Source: Verrucomicrobiia bacterium (GTDB taxonomy: Bacteria; Verrucomicrobiota; Verrucomicrobiia; Limisphaerales; UBA9464). From it: DNA of 64,000 nucleotides. Shown piece after piece: positions 26,338 through 35,108 of the stretch (position 1 is its first letter; every line of letters starts with the position of its first letter). The position numbers and the translations under genes are program-made. The notes under the pieces are model-generated. The model was not told where the DNA came from and did not search any database. It saw only the letters and a program-made list of their open reading frames with translations. The stretch lies in the NCBI GenBank assembly GCA_019634635.1, contig JAHCBB010000008.1, positions 62,001-126,000 of the forward strand, read 5' to 3'.

Positions 26338-26718
26338 ATGAATCCACTCCTGCGCCTTGCCACCCTGACGGCCACCGCCACCACTCTGGGCCTGACCGGC
26401 TGCTCGACGTTCAGCAACACCAAGCCTTCCATGTCCATTGACCAGATCATGGATGAGGGCTTCAAGGGCAAGGAGTCCCTGGCAGCCCGGCTCGGAGAGA
26501 ACACGGCGACCTCCGCCGACAAACAGCGGATGGTGTACCTCACGCAGCAACTCGCACTGAACAAGCCGCCCATGGGGGATTTGGCCAGCTGGGAGGACAA
26601 GACATCCCAACTCAGCCGCGCGGCCGTGGCGCTGGCGGACCGCCTGCCGGACTCCATCGAGGCGTGGCGGAGTGCTGCCAACTGCAAGGCCTGCCACAGC
26701 ATCCACAAACCGGACTGA
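26338..26718 (+). CDS. cytochrome c'-like lipoprotein
   Basis: 126 residues. The lipoprotein signal ends LGLTGC (Cys22 lipidated). The mature part is helical and carries a single haem c attachment motif, CKACH, only about six residues from the C-terminus (CKACHSIHKPD). A CxxCH near the end of a ~125-residue helical domain is the layout of class II cytochromes (c'/c556). There is no sixth-ligand Met after the motif; an upstream residue (for example in KPPMGDL) could serve. It is probably a membrane-tethered periplasmic electron carrier or gas-binding protein. It stands alone, convergent with the DUF309 gene. The cytochrome c' assignment is inference from layout. Confidence 0.6.
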   Translation: MNPLLRLATLTATATTLGLTGCSTFSNTKPSMSIDQIMDEGFKGKESLAARLGENTATSADKQRMVYLTQQLALNKPPMGDLASWEDKTSQLSRAAVALADRLPDSIEAWRSAANCKACHSIHKPD

Positions 26719-26728
26719 TCGTCGCGGA

Positions 26729-27196
26729 TCAGGACCCGGATGCATCCGGCCGAAGGGTCGGTCCGCAGCCCGACGCCAGCGGGTTGTCCCGAAATCCCCC
26801 CGCTTCGACCCGTCCCCTCCATTCACCGATCACCCGCAGGACGTCATCGAGATCCAGTCCCTCGTGGCGGACGGGGTACCGGCGGAGATTGGACTCGGCG
26901 AGGTTGAACAGTGCCACGGCCGGGCGCAGTCGTCCTTTCTGCAGGTGGACGAACGCCCCGGCGAACTGGATCAGACCCTTGTAGAACGCGTGGTTCGCCC
27001 CGTCGCGCCCCTGGGAAAGCCACAGTTCCTCGAGCACGTCATGGGCTTCGTAATACAGCCCGCGGTTGAAGCAGTCGAAATACCCGAGGTAGTGTGGATC
27101 AAACCGCGGGTCATGGAGACCGGCGATCATTTCGGCGATCCGGGCGGATTTCCGGCTCATGCGGGCAGGATTCGTGAGGCGCCGGAAAATGCACAC
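26729..27196 (-). CDS. DUF309 domain protein
   Basis: 155 residues. The DUF309 core is clear: YFDCFNRGLYYEAHDVLEELW followed by FYKGLIQFAGAFVHLQKGRLRPAVALF, a small two-helix metal-like fold of unknown function. A start at 27160 (MSRKSARIAEM) is as likely as 27196. It is divergent from ispA and convergent with the cytochrome gene. Confidence 0.8.
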   Translation of the reverse strand: MCIFRRLTNPARMSRKSARIAEMIAGLHDPRFDPHYLGYFDCFNRGLYYEAHDVLEELWLSQGRDGANHAFYKGLIQFAGAFVHLQKGRLRPAVALFNLAESNLRRYPVRHEGLDLDDVLRVIGEWRGRVEAGGFRDNPLASGCGPTLRPDASGS

Positions 27197-27305
27197 TCCG
27201 GATTTTCACAAACGCGCCGGCGATCCCTTCGGGCGGCCCCGCGGGCGGTCCGGTGACTTTTGGGCTTTGAGCTTGCGGCACCCGGACTTGTAAGCTCCTC
27301 CATCA

Positions 27306-28211
27306 ATGTCCGTTGCGAACACTTCTGAATTTGACGTTTCCCGATGGCTCGCGGCCCGTTCCCGCTCGGTGGACCGGGCGTTGGACCGGTTCCTCCCCAG
27401 GGCGACCGCCCGCCCTGCGACCCTTCATGGCTCGATGCGCTACTCGCTGTTTGCCGGCGGCAAACGAATGCGCCCGGCACTGGTGCTTGCCGCCGCGGAG
27501 GCCTGCGGTGGGCGCGAATCCGAGGCCATGCCCCTCGCCTGCGCCGTGGAGTGCATTCACACCTACTCGCTGGTCCACGACGACCTGCCGGCCATGGACA
27601 ACGACGACTTCCGGCGGGGCAAACCCACCAACCACAAGGTGTACGGTGAAGGGATCGCCGTCCTTGCCGGCGACGCCCTGCTCACCCAGGCCTTTGAAAT
27701 CACCGCCCAGGCCCGTTCCTGGCCGCGGTATTCCCACCAGGACCTCGTGCTGGAACTGGCCCGTGCCGCCGGCTCCCTCCAGCTGATCGCCGGTCAGGTG
27801 GCGGATCTGGAGGGGGAGGGACGCGACCTGACCCTCGCCCAACTGCGGTACATCCACGAGCGGAAGACCAGCGCGCTGTTGTGCTGTTCGGTTCGTCTCG
27901 GGGGCATGAGCGCCAACTGCACGCCAGCCCAACTCAGGGCGCTCACCGAATTCGGTCATCGCGTCGGCCTGGCATTCCAGGTGATTGACGACATCCTCGA
28001 CGTCACACAGTCCACGGAAACGCTGGGCAAGACCGCCGGCAAGGACGCCGCCTCAAAAAAGGCCACCTATCCGCGGATAGTTGGACTGGAGAAATCCCGA
28101 AGGATCGCCGCCCGACTGACCGCCGAGGCCTACGAATCCCTGAAGATCTTCCGCGGCCGGGCCGCCGCACTGGAGGCGCTCGCGCGCTACCTGCTCGGCC
28201 GCGACCACTAG
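27306..28211 (+). CDS. ispA: (2E,6E)-farnesyl diphosphate synthase / polyprenyl synthetase
   Basis: A 301-residue trans-prenyltransferase condensing isopentenyl and allylic diphosphates to FPP/GGPP for quinone, undecaprenyl-phosphate and carotenoid precursors. Landmarks are GGKRMRPALVLAA, the first Asp-rich motif VHDDLPAMDNDDFRRG, GDALLTQAFE, and the second motif FQVIDDILD followed by GKTAGKDAASKKATYP. The spacing of two residues between the Asp pairs of the first motif (DDLPAMD) is the bacterial FPPS type. All catalytic residues are intact. It ends 13 bases from the convergent DUF1501 gene. Confidence 0.92.
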   Translation: MSVANTSEFDVSRWLAARSRSVDRALDRFLPRATARPATLHGSMRYSLFAGGKRMRPALVLAAAEACGGRESEAMPLACAVECIHTYSLVHDDLPAMDNDDFRRGKPTNHKVYGEGIAVLAGDALLTQAFEITAQARSWPRYSHQDLVLELARAAGSLQLIAGQVADLEGEGRDLTLAQLRYIHERKTSALLCCSVRLGGMSANCTPAQLRALTEFGHRVGLAFQVIDDILDVTQSTETLGKTAGKDAASKKATYPRIVGLEKSRRIAARLTAEAYESLKIFRGRAAALEALARYLLGRDH

Positions 28212-28224
28212 CCCGGGTCCCGTT

Positions 28225-29673
28225 TCAGGCGAGGATGCCGTGCACCACCTCGCCGTGGACGTCTGTGAGGCGGAAATCCCGGCCCGCATGACGGTACGTC
28301 AGGCGCTCGTGGTCCAGTCCCATGAGGTGCAGCAGCGTTGCATGCAGGTCGTGCACGTGCACCGGCTGCTCCACCGCTCGGAACCCAAAATCGTCGGTGG
28401 CGCCGTGGACATGCCCCCGCTTCACCCCGCCACCCGCAAGCCACACGGTGAAGCCCCAGTGGTTGTGATCCCGCCCCTTGCCGTTCCCCGGAGTTCCCGG
28501 GGCCGGCATCTCCACCGCCGGCGTCCGCCCAAACTCGCCGCCGCACAGAACCAGCGTGTCCTCGAACAACCCCCGCTGCTTGAGGTCCGTCAGCAACGCC
28601 GCGATTCCCTGGTCCACCTCCGACGCCAGACGCCGGTGCGCATCGGCAATCATGTCATGGCTGTCCCACGGCTGGACATCCCCGTGATAGCACTGGACCA
28701 CGCGCACCCCCCGCTCAATCAGCCGTCGGGCGATCAGCAACTGACGGGCTTGGACGGTATCGCCGTACATCGCCCGGATGGACGCCGGTTCGCGCTCGTA
28801 ATCGAAGGCGTCCGTCGCCTCGAGTTGCATCCGGTAAGCCAGCTCAAAGGACTGGATCCGCGCCTCCAACTGGGGATCATCGCCCCGCACCCGCCGGTGC
28901 TCCCCGTTGAATTCCCGCAGCCAGTCCAGTTGGCGTCGCTGCGATTGCGGGGACACCCGGGCATTCGTCAGGTGATCCATCCATCGCGACGGCTGCGATT
29001 CCCGGGTGTTGATGTGGGTGCCCTGGTAGATGCCGGGCAGAAAGGCCGACCGCCAGTTCGAGACATCCGACACGGGCAGCCCCGGGCACAACGCCACGAA
29101 TCCCGGCAGGTTGCGATTCTCCGTCCCCAACCCGTAGGTGAGCCAGGACCCGTAGCTGGGACGCGACAACCGCTCGTCGCCGCAGTTCATCAGCCTCATG
29201 GACTGCTCGTGGTTGGGGGTGTTGGCGAACATGGAGCGGATGAAGCAGAGGTCATCCACGTGCGCCGCCGTCCGTGCAAAGATTTCGCTGACCTCAATGC
29301 CGCTTTCGCCGTACGGACGGAACTCGAACGGCGAGGGCAACGCCGCCCCAAGCGGCCGTTCCGTGGTCAGATTGCCCCCGGGCAGCGTCTGCCCCGCGTA
29401 CCGCGACAGGGCGGGCTTGGGATCGAAGGTGTCCACCTGGGACGGTCCCCCATTGAGGAAGATGTGAATGATCCGGCGCGCACGCGGCGGGCGATGCGAT
29501 GGCTTCGGGGACAGGGGGCCCTCCATGTCCATCCTGCCTGCGGTTTGCGCCTCTCCCAAAACGCCCGCGAGTCCCAGCATGCCCAGGCCGGTGCCCATGG
29601 ACTGCAGCATCTGACGGCGGCTCCAAAACGAACCGAAGGACTGGGATGCGATGTTCATTGGGGATGGGTTCAA
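28225..29673 (-). CDS. DUF1501 family protein (Tat-exported sulfatase-like)
   Basis: A 482-residue secreted member of the DUF1501 family, which has an alkaline-phosphatase/sulfatase-like fold. The N-terminus carries a twin-arginine signal (SRRQMLQSMGTGLGMLGLAGVL). Family motifs are IFLNGGPSQVDTFDPKP, FIRSMFANTPNHEQSMRLMNCG, GDVQPWDSHDM, CGGEFGRTP and GRDHNHWGFTVWLAGGGVKRG, ending with HDLHATLLHLMGLDHERLTY. It overlaps the DUF1549 gene by 4 bases. In Planctomycetes and Verrucomicrobia these pairs are common and thought to act in polymer degradation or surface chemistry; the substrate is unknown. Confidence 0.9.
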   Translation of the reverse strand: MNPSPMNIASQSFGSFWSRRQMLQSMGTGLGMLGLAGVLGEAQTAGRMDMEGPLSPKPSHRPPRARRIIHIFLNGGPSQVDTFDPKPALSRYAGQTLPGGNLTTERPLGAALPSPFEFRPYGESGIEVSEIFARTAAHVDDLCFIRSMFANTPNHEQSMRLMNCGDERLSRPSYGSWLTYGLGTENRNLPGFVALCPGLPVSDVSNWRSAFLPGIYQGTHINTRESQPSRWMDHLTNARVSPQSQRRQLDWLREFNGEHRRVRGDDPQLEARIQSFELAYRMQLEATDAFDYEREPASIRAMYGDTVQARQLLIARRLIERGVRVVQCYHGDVQPWDSHDMIADAHRRLASEVDQGIAALLTDLKQRGLFEDTLVLCGGEFGRTPAVEMPAPGTPGNGKGRDHNHWGFTVWLAGGGVKRGHVHGATDDFGFRAVEQPVHVHDLHATLLHLMGLDHERLTYRHAGRDFRLTDVHGEVVHGILA

Positions 29674-32087
29674 TCCAGAAAGACCGCCTCATTGGAGATC
29701 ATCAGCATCTGGGCCAGCAGCTCCCACGGGCCCGCCGGAGCGTCCCCGCCGGTCGGAACCTCCACGAACCGCACGGCGTCGCGAATCTCATCCACCGACG
29801 GTTCACGGCCCAGCACGCGCCGGAACAGCGCCGCCACCCGTGCTCCGGGATCTTCTGCAGCCACAACCTCCGGAAGCGATGCCAGCGCGCGCGCCTGCTC
29901 AAGGACGAAGGGGGCATTGAGGGCAAACAGGGCCTGTTGGGGAACGGTGGTGGAAGGGCGTCGCTCCACACATTGATCCGGGGCTGCAAAATCGAAGGTT
30001 CGAAACAGCGAGGGCAGATTTTGCCGGTCCACCAGCCCGTACACGGTCCGCCGAACATTCAACGGATCCCCGGCCGCATCCCCGGGAGGCCCGCCGAGGG
30101 TCAGATCCAGCCGCCCGGAGACCTGCAGCAGGGAATCCCGCATGGCTTCGAGATCCAGCCGTCGCCGCAGAACGGCTCCCGGTTCGGAGGCCGCGGTCCC
30201 GGAAATCGGCGTCCGCACAGCCTGGGCATACGTCGCGGAAAGCAGGAGCGTGCGATGGAGCGACTTCAGGCTCCAGCCGGACCCGATGAACTCGGCGGCC
30301 AGCCAGTCGAGCAACTCCGGGAGCACCGGCGGATCGCTCCGCGCACCGAATTCCGATGGCGTGCCGACCAGAGGCTCGCCGAAGTGATGCATCCACACCC
30401 GATTGACCAGCACGCGGGCGGTCAGCGGGTTGTCCGGGGAAACGATGGCTTCGGCCAGTTCCCGGCGCCCACTGCCCGAGACGAAGGCGTGCGGCTCTCC
30501 GTCCCCCAGGGCTCGCAGGAATGCCCGGGGCACCTCGGGGCCCAGTCGGGACGGATTGCCACGGAGAAAGATCCGCGGCTTCAGGGGTTCCGGCAGATCA
30601 GCCACAATCATCGCCCGGGCCGGAGGCCGGTTCGTGGCATGTGCCGCGAGCTTGTCGAGAGCCATGGCCAGCCCGCTGTAGCGATCCTTGTCCGGACGCG
30701 ACATGTGTGCGGGCGTCTCCCGGCGCGGGAACGTCATCGGCGCATCCGGCCCGGAGACCAGCGCGACCAATTCCACGTCGCCGGATCCGTCCCGGGCATG
30801 CCGGTCGTTCATCGCGAGCAACAATTCGCCGTAGGCCCGGGCCACGGCGGCGCGATCGGTGAAGCGCCGCCCCTCCAGCGCGGCGATGACCTGGGGATTC
30901 CAGTTCACATCGGGCGGCACCACCAAACGAACCGCCTGCCCGTCGGGAGCGTCTTCCAGGGCTGACGTCAGGGACGCCCAAGGACCAAAAACCCGGTCTT
31001 CCAAATTCACCCGCGCCGCGAGCAACCGCCGCGTGCGCAGCATCAGTGCGGGCCGGAAGTCCTCCGGCGTCAACGAAAGGCCGAACTGGGCGGTCTCGGT
31101 CAGATCCGGCTCCGTGGTCGCCGCCCGGACCAGATAGTCGCCAAGGCGCGAGCGCAGGATCCCGGTCAACTTCGCATGCTCGGCATCGAGGTGGTCGTCG
31201 AGTTCCCGCCGCGCCGCGGCCAGCCGCTCTTCGAATTCAGGGCCGCCCGGAACGGCCGCCGGATCCTCGATGAGTGGCAGCACATACGGCCGCTCGGTCG
31301 AGGCGAACACGCCATATAGGCCGTAGTACTCCCCGATCGAGATGGCATCATACTTGTGGTCGTGGCACCGGGCACACGACACGGTGAGCCCCAGCAATCC
31401 ACGGGTGACGGTGTCAATCTGGTCATCAATCTGATCGTGGGGATTGTTGTCGAAGAGGCGCCCCAGCGTCAGAAACCCGAGCGCCGCGAGCCGCCACGAA
31501 GCCACCGCTGGCGTCGCCAGGTCCGCCGCCAACTGGTCGCGAAGGAACTCATCGTACGGGAGGTCCTCGTTGAAGGCCCGGATCACATAGTCCCGATAAG
31601 TGTACGCGTAGGGACGCAATGCATCCCGCCCGTACACCAGCACCAGATCCTTGGTGTCGGCATAGCGGGCGACATCCAGCCAGTGACGCCCCCACCGCTC
31701 CCCGTATTGAGGACTTGCCAGCAACCGGTCCACCACGGCGACGAATGCCTCCGGCGACGGATCCCGTTCGAAAGCCTCGACCACCAAACGTTCGGGAGGC
31801 AGCCCGGTCAGGTCGAAATACACCCGTCGCATCCGGTCCCTTGGGGCCGCCGGCGCGGCCAAGGTTTCTCCACGCGCCGCCAGGGCCGATTCGACAAACG
31901 CATCCACGGGCGATCGCAGGCGTCCGGAATCCCGGACCGCCGGGGGCGACGGGCGTCGAATCGGTTGAAACGCCCAATGACGGCGCGCCGCCTCCAGGGA
32001 CATCGCAGCAGGCGCCGCCGCGAGCAGAGGCGGCGTCAACAAGGCGGTCCCGAACAGCACCATCAGCAGATGTCTCCAGCAAGTCAT
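29670..32087 (-). CDS. DUF1549/DUF1553 (PSD1) domain protein
   Basis: 805 residues from ATG 32087, chosen because it gives a signal peptide (MTCWRHLLMVLFGTALLTPPLLA). The DUF1549 domain (about 60-260) has RMRRVYFDLTGLPP, YGERWGRHWLDVARYADT and the haem-like CARCHDHK motif. The DUF1553 domain at the C-terminus has NPLTARVLVNRVWMHHFGEPLV, LLDWLAAEF, SGWSLKSLHR and SNEAVFLD. There is no separate N-terminal cytochrome (PSCyt1) domain, unlike many relatives. It is first gene of a two-gene operon with the DUF1501 gene. Confidence 0.9.
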   Translation of the reverse strand: MTCWRHLLMVLFGTALLTPPLLAAAPAAMSLEAARRHWAFQPIRRPSPPAVRDSGRLRSPVDAFVESALAARGETLAAPAAPRDRMRRVYFDLTGLPPERLVVEAFERDPSPEAFVAVVDRLLASPQYGERWGRHWLDVARYADTKDLVLVYGRDALRPYAYTYRDYVIRAFNEDLPYDEFLRDQLAADLATPAVASWRLAALGFLTLGRLFDNNPHDQIDDQIDTVTRGLLGLTVSCARCHDHKYDAISIGEYYGLYGVFASTERPYVLPLIEDPAAVPGGPEFEERLAAARRELDDHLDAEHAKLTGILRSRLGDYLVRAATTEPDLTETAQFGLSLTPEDFRPALMLRTRRLLAARVNLEDRVFGPWASLTSALEDAPDGQAVRLVVPPDVNWNPQVIAALEGRRFTDRAAVARAYGELLLAMNDRHARDGSGDVELVALVSGPDAPMTFPRRETPAHMSRPDKDRYSGLAMALDKLAAHATNRPPARAMIVADLPEPLKPRIFLRGNPSRLGPEVPRAFLRALGDGEPHAFVSGSGRRELAEAIVSPDNPLTARVLVNRVWMHHFGEPLVGTPSEFGARSDPPVLPELLDWLAAEFIGSGWSLKSLHRTLLLSATYAQAVRTPISGTAASEPGAVLRRRLDLEAMRDSLLQVSGRLDLTLGGPPGDAAGDPLNVRRTVYGLVDRQNLPSLFRTFDFAAPDQCVERRPSTTVPQQALFALNAPFVLEQARALASLPEVVAAEDPGARVAALFRRVLGREPSVDEIRDAVRFVEVPTGGDAPAGPWELLAQMLMISNEAVFLD

Positions 32088-32244
32088 CAGCTCAACACTT
32101 GTGTCGCAGCCGGCCCGCAACCGGTCAACGCCAAGTTCCCCGGTAGCCGGACTGCCTGCCGGACTGCGAAATGCCGATGCGGACCATCCCCATGCCCACC
32201 GGGTCACCCAGCAACTCCCAACCCCGCTGGGGGCTCCGCGGAGC

Positions 32245-32316
32245 CGCCCGCATGAGGATGCCCCACAGTCCCAGATTCCGGTAACGCGCACGGTTCGGCA
32301 GAGCCTCACCCCACCG
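32245..32316. repeat. dispersed intergenic repeat, copy C
   Basis: Contains gcatgaggatgccccacag...cgcacggttcggca.gagcctcacccc. It aligns with the copies at 39401-39467 and 39547-39615 in the same order of blocks. Confidence 0.7.
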
Positions 32317-32353
32317 GACATCACCCCGCCGGGTGGAGCGGACAGAAGGACAG

Positions 32354-32499
32354 CGGACAGAGGGACAGGTCAATGGTTGTGGTAGGGCTGCTCCGAGCTG
32401 GGGGCCACTGCATGGGGACAGGTCAACCGTGGTGGTGGCTCTCCCACCGCGGACAAGCGGATAAGGGACAAGGGACAGGACCGGACAGAGGGACAGGTC
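32354..32499. repeat. 18-bp exact direct repeat pair and related GGGACAGGTC words
   Basis: CGGACAGAGGGACAGGTC occurs at 32354-32371 and 32482-32499, exactly 128 bases apart. A third partial copy (GGGGACAGGTCAA) lies at 32414-32426. Confidence 0.8.
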
Positions 32500-32865
32500 C
32501 TTGTCCTTGGTCGCAGTGACACTCCCCGGCGCGCCGCTGTCGCCACGTGTCCCTACGACGCTCATCCTCCTTGGCAGCGGCACCCTCCGCACGCATTCAT
32601 CCGAAGGGACACCCCGTTCCATAGGTTCAACCGACACTCCGTCCCCGTGCGCCCGGGCATCCCCAGCTCAAGGCGATACGAACCTGCCGACTTCCTCTCC
32701 CCGGCGTCTGAACCACAGGGGGGCACGGAATGCCCTTGCCCGGAAGTCGCGTTGCCTGTATCCCGAAACTGTGATCGGCAAACACATCCTTGGACTTGTG
32801 CCGGGCGCCTGCCTTCCCGGCAGCGCGGCGTGCGGGGTGTGTTGACGTCCGTTTCAGTCATCTTC

Positions 32866-32904
32866 GCCCCATCGCCGCGCATCGGCGTTGGGGCCTTCTC
32901 GTTT
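32866..32904 (+). promoter_or_regulatory. hairpin upstream of leuA, possible attenuator or terminator
   Basis: GCCCCA (32866-32871) pairs with TGGGGC (32889-32894), and CGCCG (32873-32877) with CGGCG (32883-32887), separated by one T-T mismatch and closed by a 5-base loop. The stem is followed by cttctcgtttt. It ends about 57 bases before the leuA start. No Leu-rich leader peptide was found, so attenuation is only a possibility. Confidence 0.4.
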
Positions 32905-32960
32905 TGGGGCACCCGCCGGGCACGACGCACGAGGCATCAACCCCAGCAGGACAACAGGTC

Positions 32961-34640
32961 ATGTTGAAAAACCCGTCCGAAAAATACCGCCCGTTCCCAC
33001 CCATTCACCTGCCCGACCGGCAGTGGCCCGGACGCGTCCTCGAGCGCGCACCCATCTGGTGCAGCGTGGATCTCCGCGACGGCAACCAGGCCCTCGCCGT
33101 TCCGATGAACATCGCCCAGAAGCTGGAACTGTTTCAAACCCTCGTCCGGTGCGGCTTCAAGGAAATCGAGGTGGGTTTCCCTTCCGCCTCGAATACCGAG
33201 TTCGCATTCAACCGGCTCCTGATTGAGAAGGATCACATTCCCGAGGACGTCACGGTCCAGGTCCTGGTCCAGGCTCGTGAGGACCTCATCGAGCGCACCT
33301 TCCAGTCGCTGGCGGGCGCGAGGCGGGTGATCATCCACCTCTACAACTCGACCTCGCCCGCCCAGCGCCGGGTCGTCTTCGGCAAATCCCCGGAGGAGAT
33401 CAAGGCCATTGCCGTCCAGGGGGCCCGGTGGATCCGCGACCGGGTGGACCGCCTGCCCGACACCGAGGTGCTGTTCCAATACTCGCCCGAGAGTTTCAGC
33501 GCCACCGAGGTGGAGTTCGCCCGGGAAATTTCCGAGGCGGTGATGGATGTATGGCGGCCGACGCCGGAACGTCGGATGATTCTGAATCTGCCGGATACCG
33601 TGGAGGTGGCGACCCCCAACGTGTATGCCGATCAGATCGAATGGATCTGCCGCAACATCCGGGATCGCGAGGCCTTGATCATCAGCCTGCATACCCACAA
33701 CGACCGGGGCACCGGCGTGGCGGCAACCGAGCTCGGACTGCTGGCCGGCGCGGACCGCGTCGAGGGTACCCTCTTCGGCAACGGGGAACGCACGGGAAAT
33801 CTCGACGTGGTCACCGTGGCGCTGAACCTCTACATGCACGGGATCCATCCGGGACTGGAGTTCTCCGATCTCAATAGCATTCGCACCGTGTACCAGCGCT
33901 GCACCGGCATGACCATTCCCCCGCGCCAGCCCTATGCCGGCGAACTGGTGTTCACCGCGTTCAGCGGCTCGCATCAGGATGCCATCAAAAAGGGTCTCGC
34001 CGAATGGGGCGCGGGCGGACGCACCCACTGGGACGTTCCCTACCTCACCATTGACCCCGGCGACATCGGCCGCGAGTACCGCGAGGTCATCCGGGTCAAC
34101 GCCCAGTCCGGCAAGGGCGGTGTGGCCTACCTGTTGGAAAGCGAGTTCCGCATGGACCTGCCCAAGGACATGCAGCGGGAGTTCGGACCCATCGCGAACG
34201 ACCAGGTGGACGCCCTCGGCCGGGAGGTCACCGCCGAGGAATTGCGGCAGATGTTTTGGCGCGAGTATGTCGAGCGGCGCACGCCGTGGTCCCTGATCCA
34301 TTTCCATGCCGACGGGGTGGACGGCGTCTTCGACTGTCGTGCCAGCGTGGTGCACCAGGGGCGGGAGCAATCGCTCACCGGGCGTGGCAACGGGCCGATC
34401 GCAGCCTTCATCCACGCTCTGACCCAGGCGGGAGTGCCGCGGGTGGAGGTCGCCGACTTCAAGCAGCACGCGCTCGGCTCCGGCGAGGAGGCCAGCGCCA
34501 TCGCCTACGTGCAGCTGAGGGCCGCCGATGGACGCCGCTGCTGGGGCGCGGGGGTGGACACCCACATCGAGCTCGCCTCAATCAAGGCCATCCTGAGCGC
34601 GTTGAACCGCATCGAAAACCCGACGTCTTCCTCCCGCTGA
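32961..34640 (+). CDS. leuA: 2-isopropylmalate synthase
   Basis: A 559-residue enzyme condensing acetyl-CoA and 2-oxoisovalerate, the first committed step of leucine synthesis. The length and opening KYRPFPPIHLPDRQWPGR mark the long (LeuA type 2) form seen in Actinobacteria. The TIM-barrel has SVDLRDGNQALAVPM, the metal ligands in SLHTHNDRGTGVAATELG, and FGNGERTGNLD. The C-terminal part contains the LeuA dimer/allosteric domain (DGVFDCRASVVHQGRE; WGAGVDTHIELASIKAILSALNR), where leucine feedback acts. The ATG at 32961 is chosen because homology starts at once. It is followed by a convergent tRNA-Gln; no other leu genes are adjacent. Confidence 0.93.
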   Translation: MLKNPSEKYRPFPPIHLPDRQWPGRVLERAPIWCSVDLRDGNQALAVPMNIAQKLELFQTLVRCGFKEIEVGFPSASNTEFAFNRLLIEKDHIPEDVTVQVLVQAREDLIERTFQSLAGARRVIIHLYNSTSPAQRRVVFGKSPEEIKAIAVQGARWIRDRVDRLPDTEVLFQYSPESFSATEVEFAREISEAVMDVWRPTPERRMILNLPDTVEVATPNVYADQIEWICRNIRDREALIISLHTHNDRGTGVAATELGLLAGADRVEGTLFGNGERTGNLDVVTVALNLYMHGIHPGLEFSDLNSIRTVYQRCTGMTIPPRQPYAGELVFTAFSGSHQDAIKKGLAEWGAGGRTHWDVPYLTIDPGDIGREYREVIRVNAQSGKGGVAYLLESEFRMDLPKDMQREFGPIANDQVDALGREVTAEELRQMFWREYVERRTPWSLIHFHADGVDGVFDCRASVVHQGREQSLTGRGNGPIAAFIHALTQAGVPRVEVADFKQHALGSGEEASAIAYVQLRAADGRRCWGAGVDTHIELASIKAILSALNRIENPTSSSR

Positions 34641-34669
34641 ACTCCACGCGGCGCACCGAGCGGTGGAAA

Positions 34670-34743
34670 TGGCTGGCCGACATGGATTCGAACCATGAAT
34701 AAGGGCTTCAAAGACCCCTGTGTTACCATTACACCATCGGCCA
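34670..34743 (-). tRNA. tRNA-Gln (anticodon TTG)
   Basis: The full cloverleaf reads on the minus strand: acceptor TGGCCGA/TCGGCCA, D-arm GTGTAATGGTAACAC, anticodon loop CTTTGAA with TTG, T-loop TTCGAAT, discriminator G, and CCA apparently encoded (34670-34672). U at position 1 and G73 are typical of tRNA-Gln. Confidence 0.93.
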
Positions 34744-35048
34744 ACTGCGGCGCCGAAGCTATGAGGCCCCCGGGGCAGGGCAAACAGAAAATTGGCCAGA
34801 GCCTGTCCAGCGGGTGGGGCGGTGCAGCCGCGCCGCCCTCATTTCCATCCGAGGCTGTGCCGCCCGAGGATCACGGGGCCTCCACACGTTCAGGTCGCGG
34901 CAGGCGTGGTGGTGACTTCACACGCACAGGCCGTCCGCGATCCAGGCGCGGACGGGACTTTACGGACCCGCGGCAGCGGGTCCCCACCAACAACGCCAAC
35001 GCCACCACCCACCCACCACCACCTCCATCATCCCTCCCTGTATCAAAC
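34744..35048. other. intergenic, no gene
   Basis: Contains a perfect 8-bp hairpin GGACCCGC/GCGGGTCC at 34964-34983 and a CCACC-rich low-complexity run (about 34990-35030). Plus-strand frames through it are low-complexity and not credible. Confidence 0.6.
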
Positions 35049-35082
35049 AAAAAAGCGGGGCTGGAGTCGCCTCCAGCCCCGC
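35049..35082 (-). terminator. strong rho-independent terminator of the giant secreted protein
   Basis: A perfect 12-bp stem GCGGGGCTGGAG/CTCCAGCCCCGC with a 4-base loop. On the minus strand it is followed by six T. It lies about 26 bases past the stop at 35109. Confidence 0.92.
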
Positions 35083-35108
35083 CTGATGGGTCTTTCGCTT
35101 AAGTCAGG

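Larger units (their letters stand above)
32088..32960. other. long repeat-rich intergenic region
   Basis: 873 bases without a convincing gene between the divergent DUF1549 gene and leuA. It holds one copy of a dispersed repeat (32245-32316), an 18-bp direct repeat (32354-32371 and 32482-32499) among many GACAG/GGGACA words, and a hairpin just before leuA. Frames crossing it are short or unrelated to neighbours. Confidence 0.6.
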
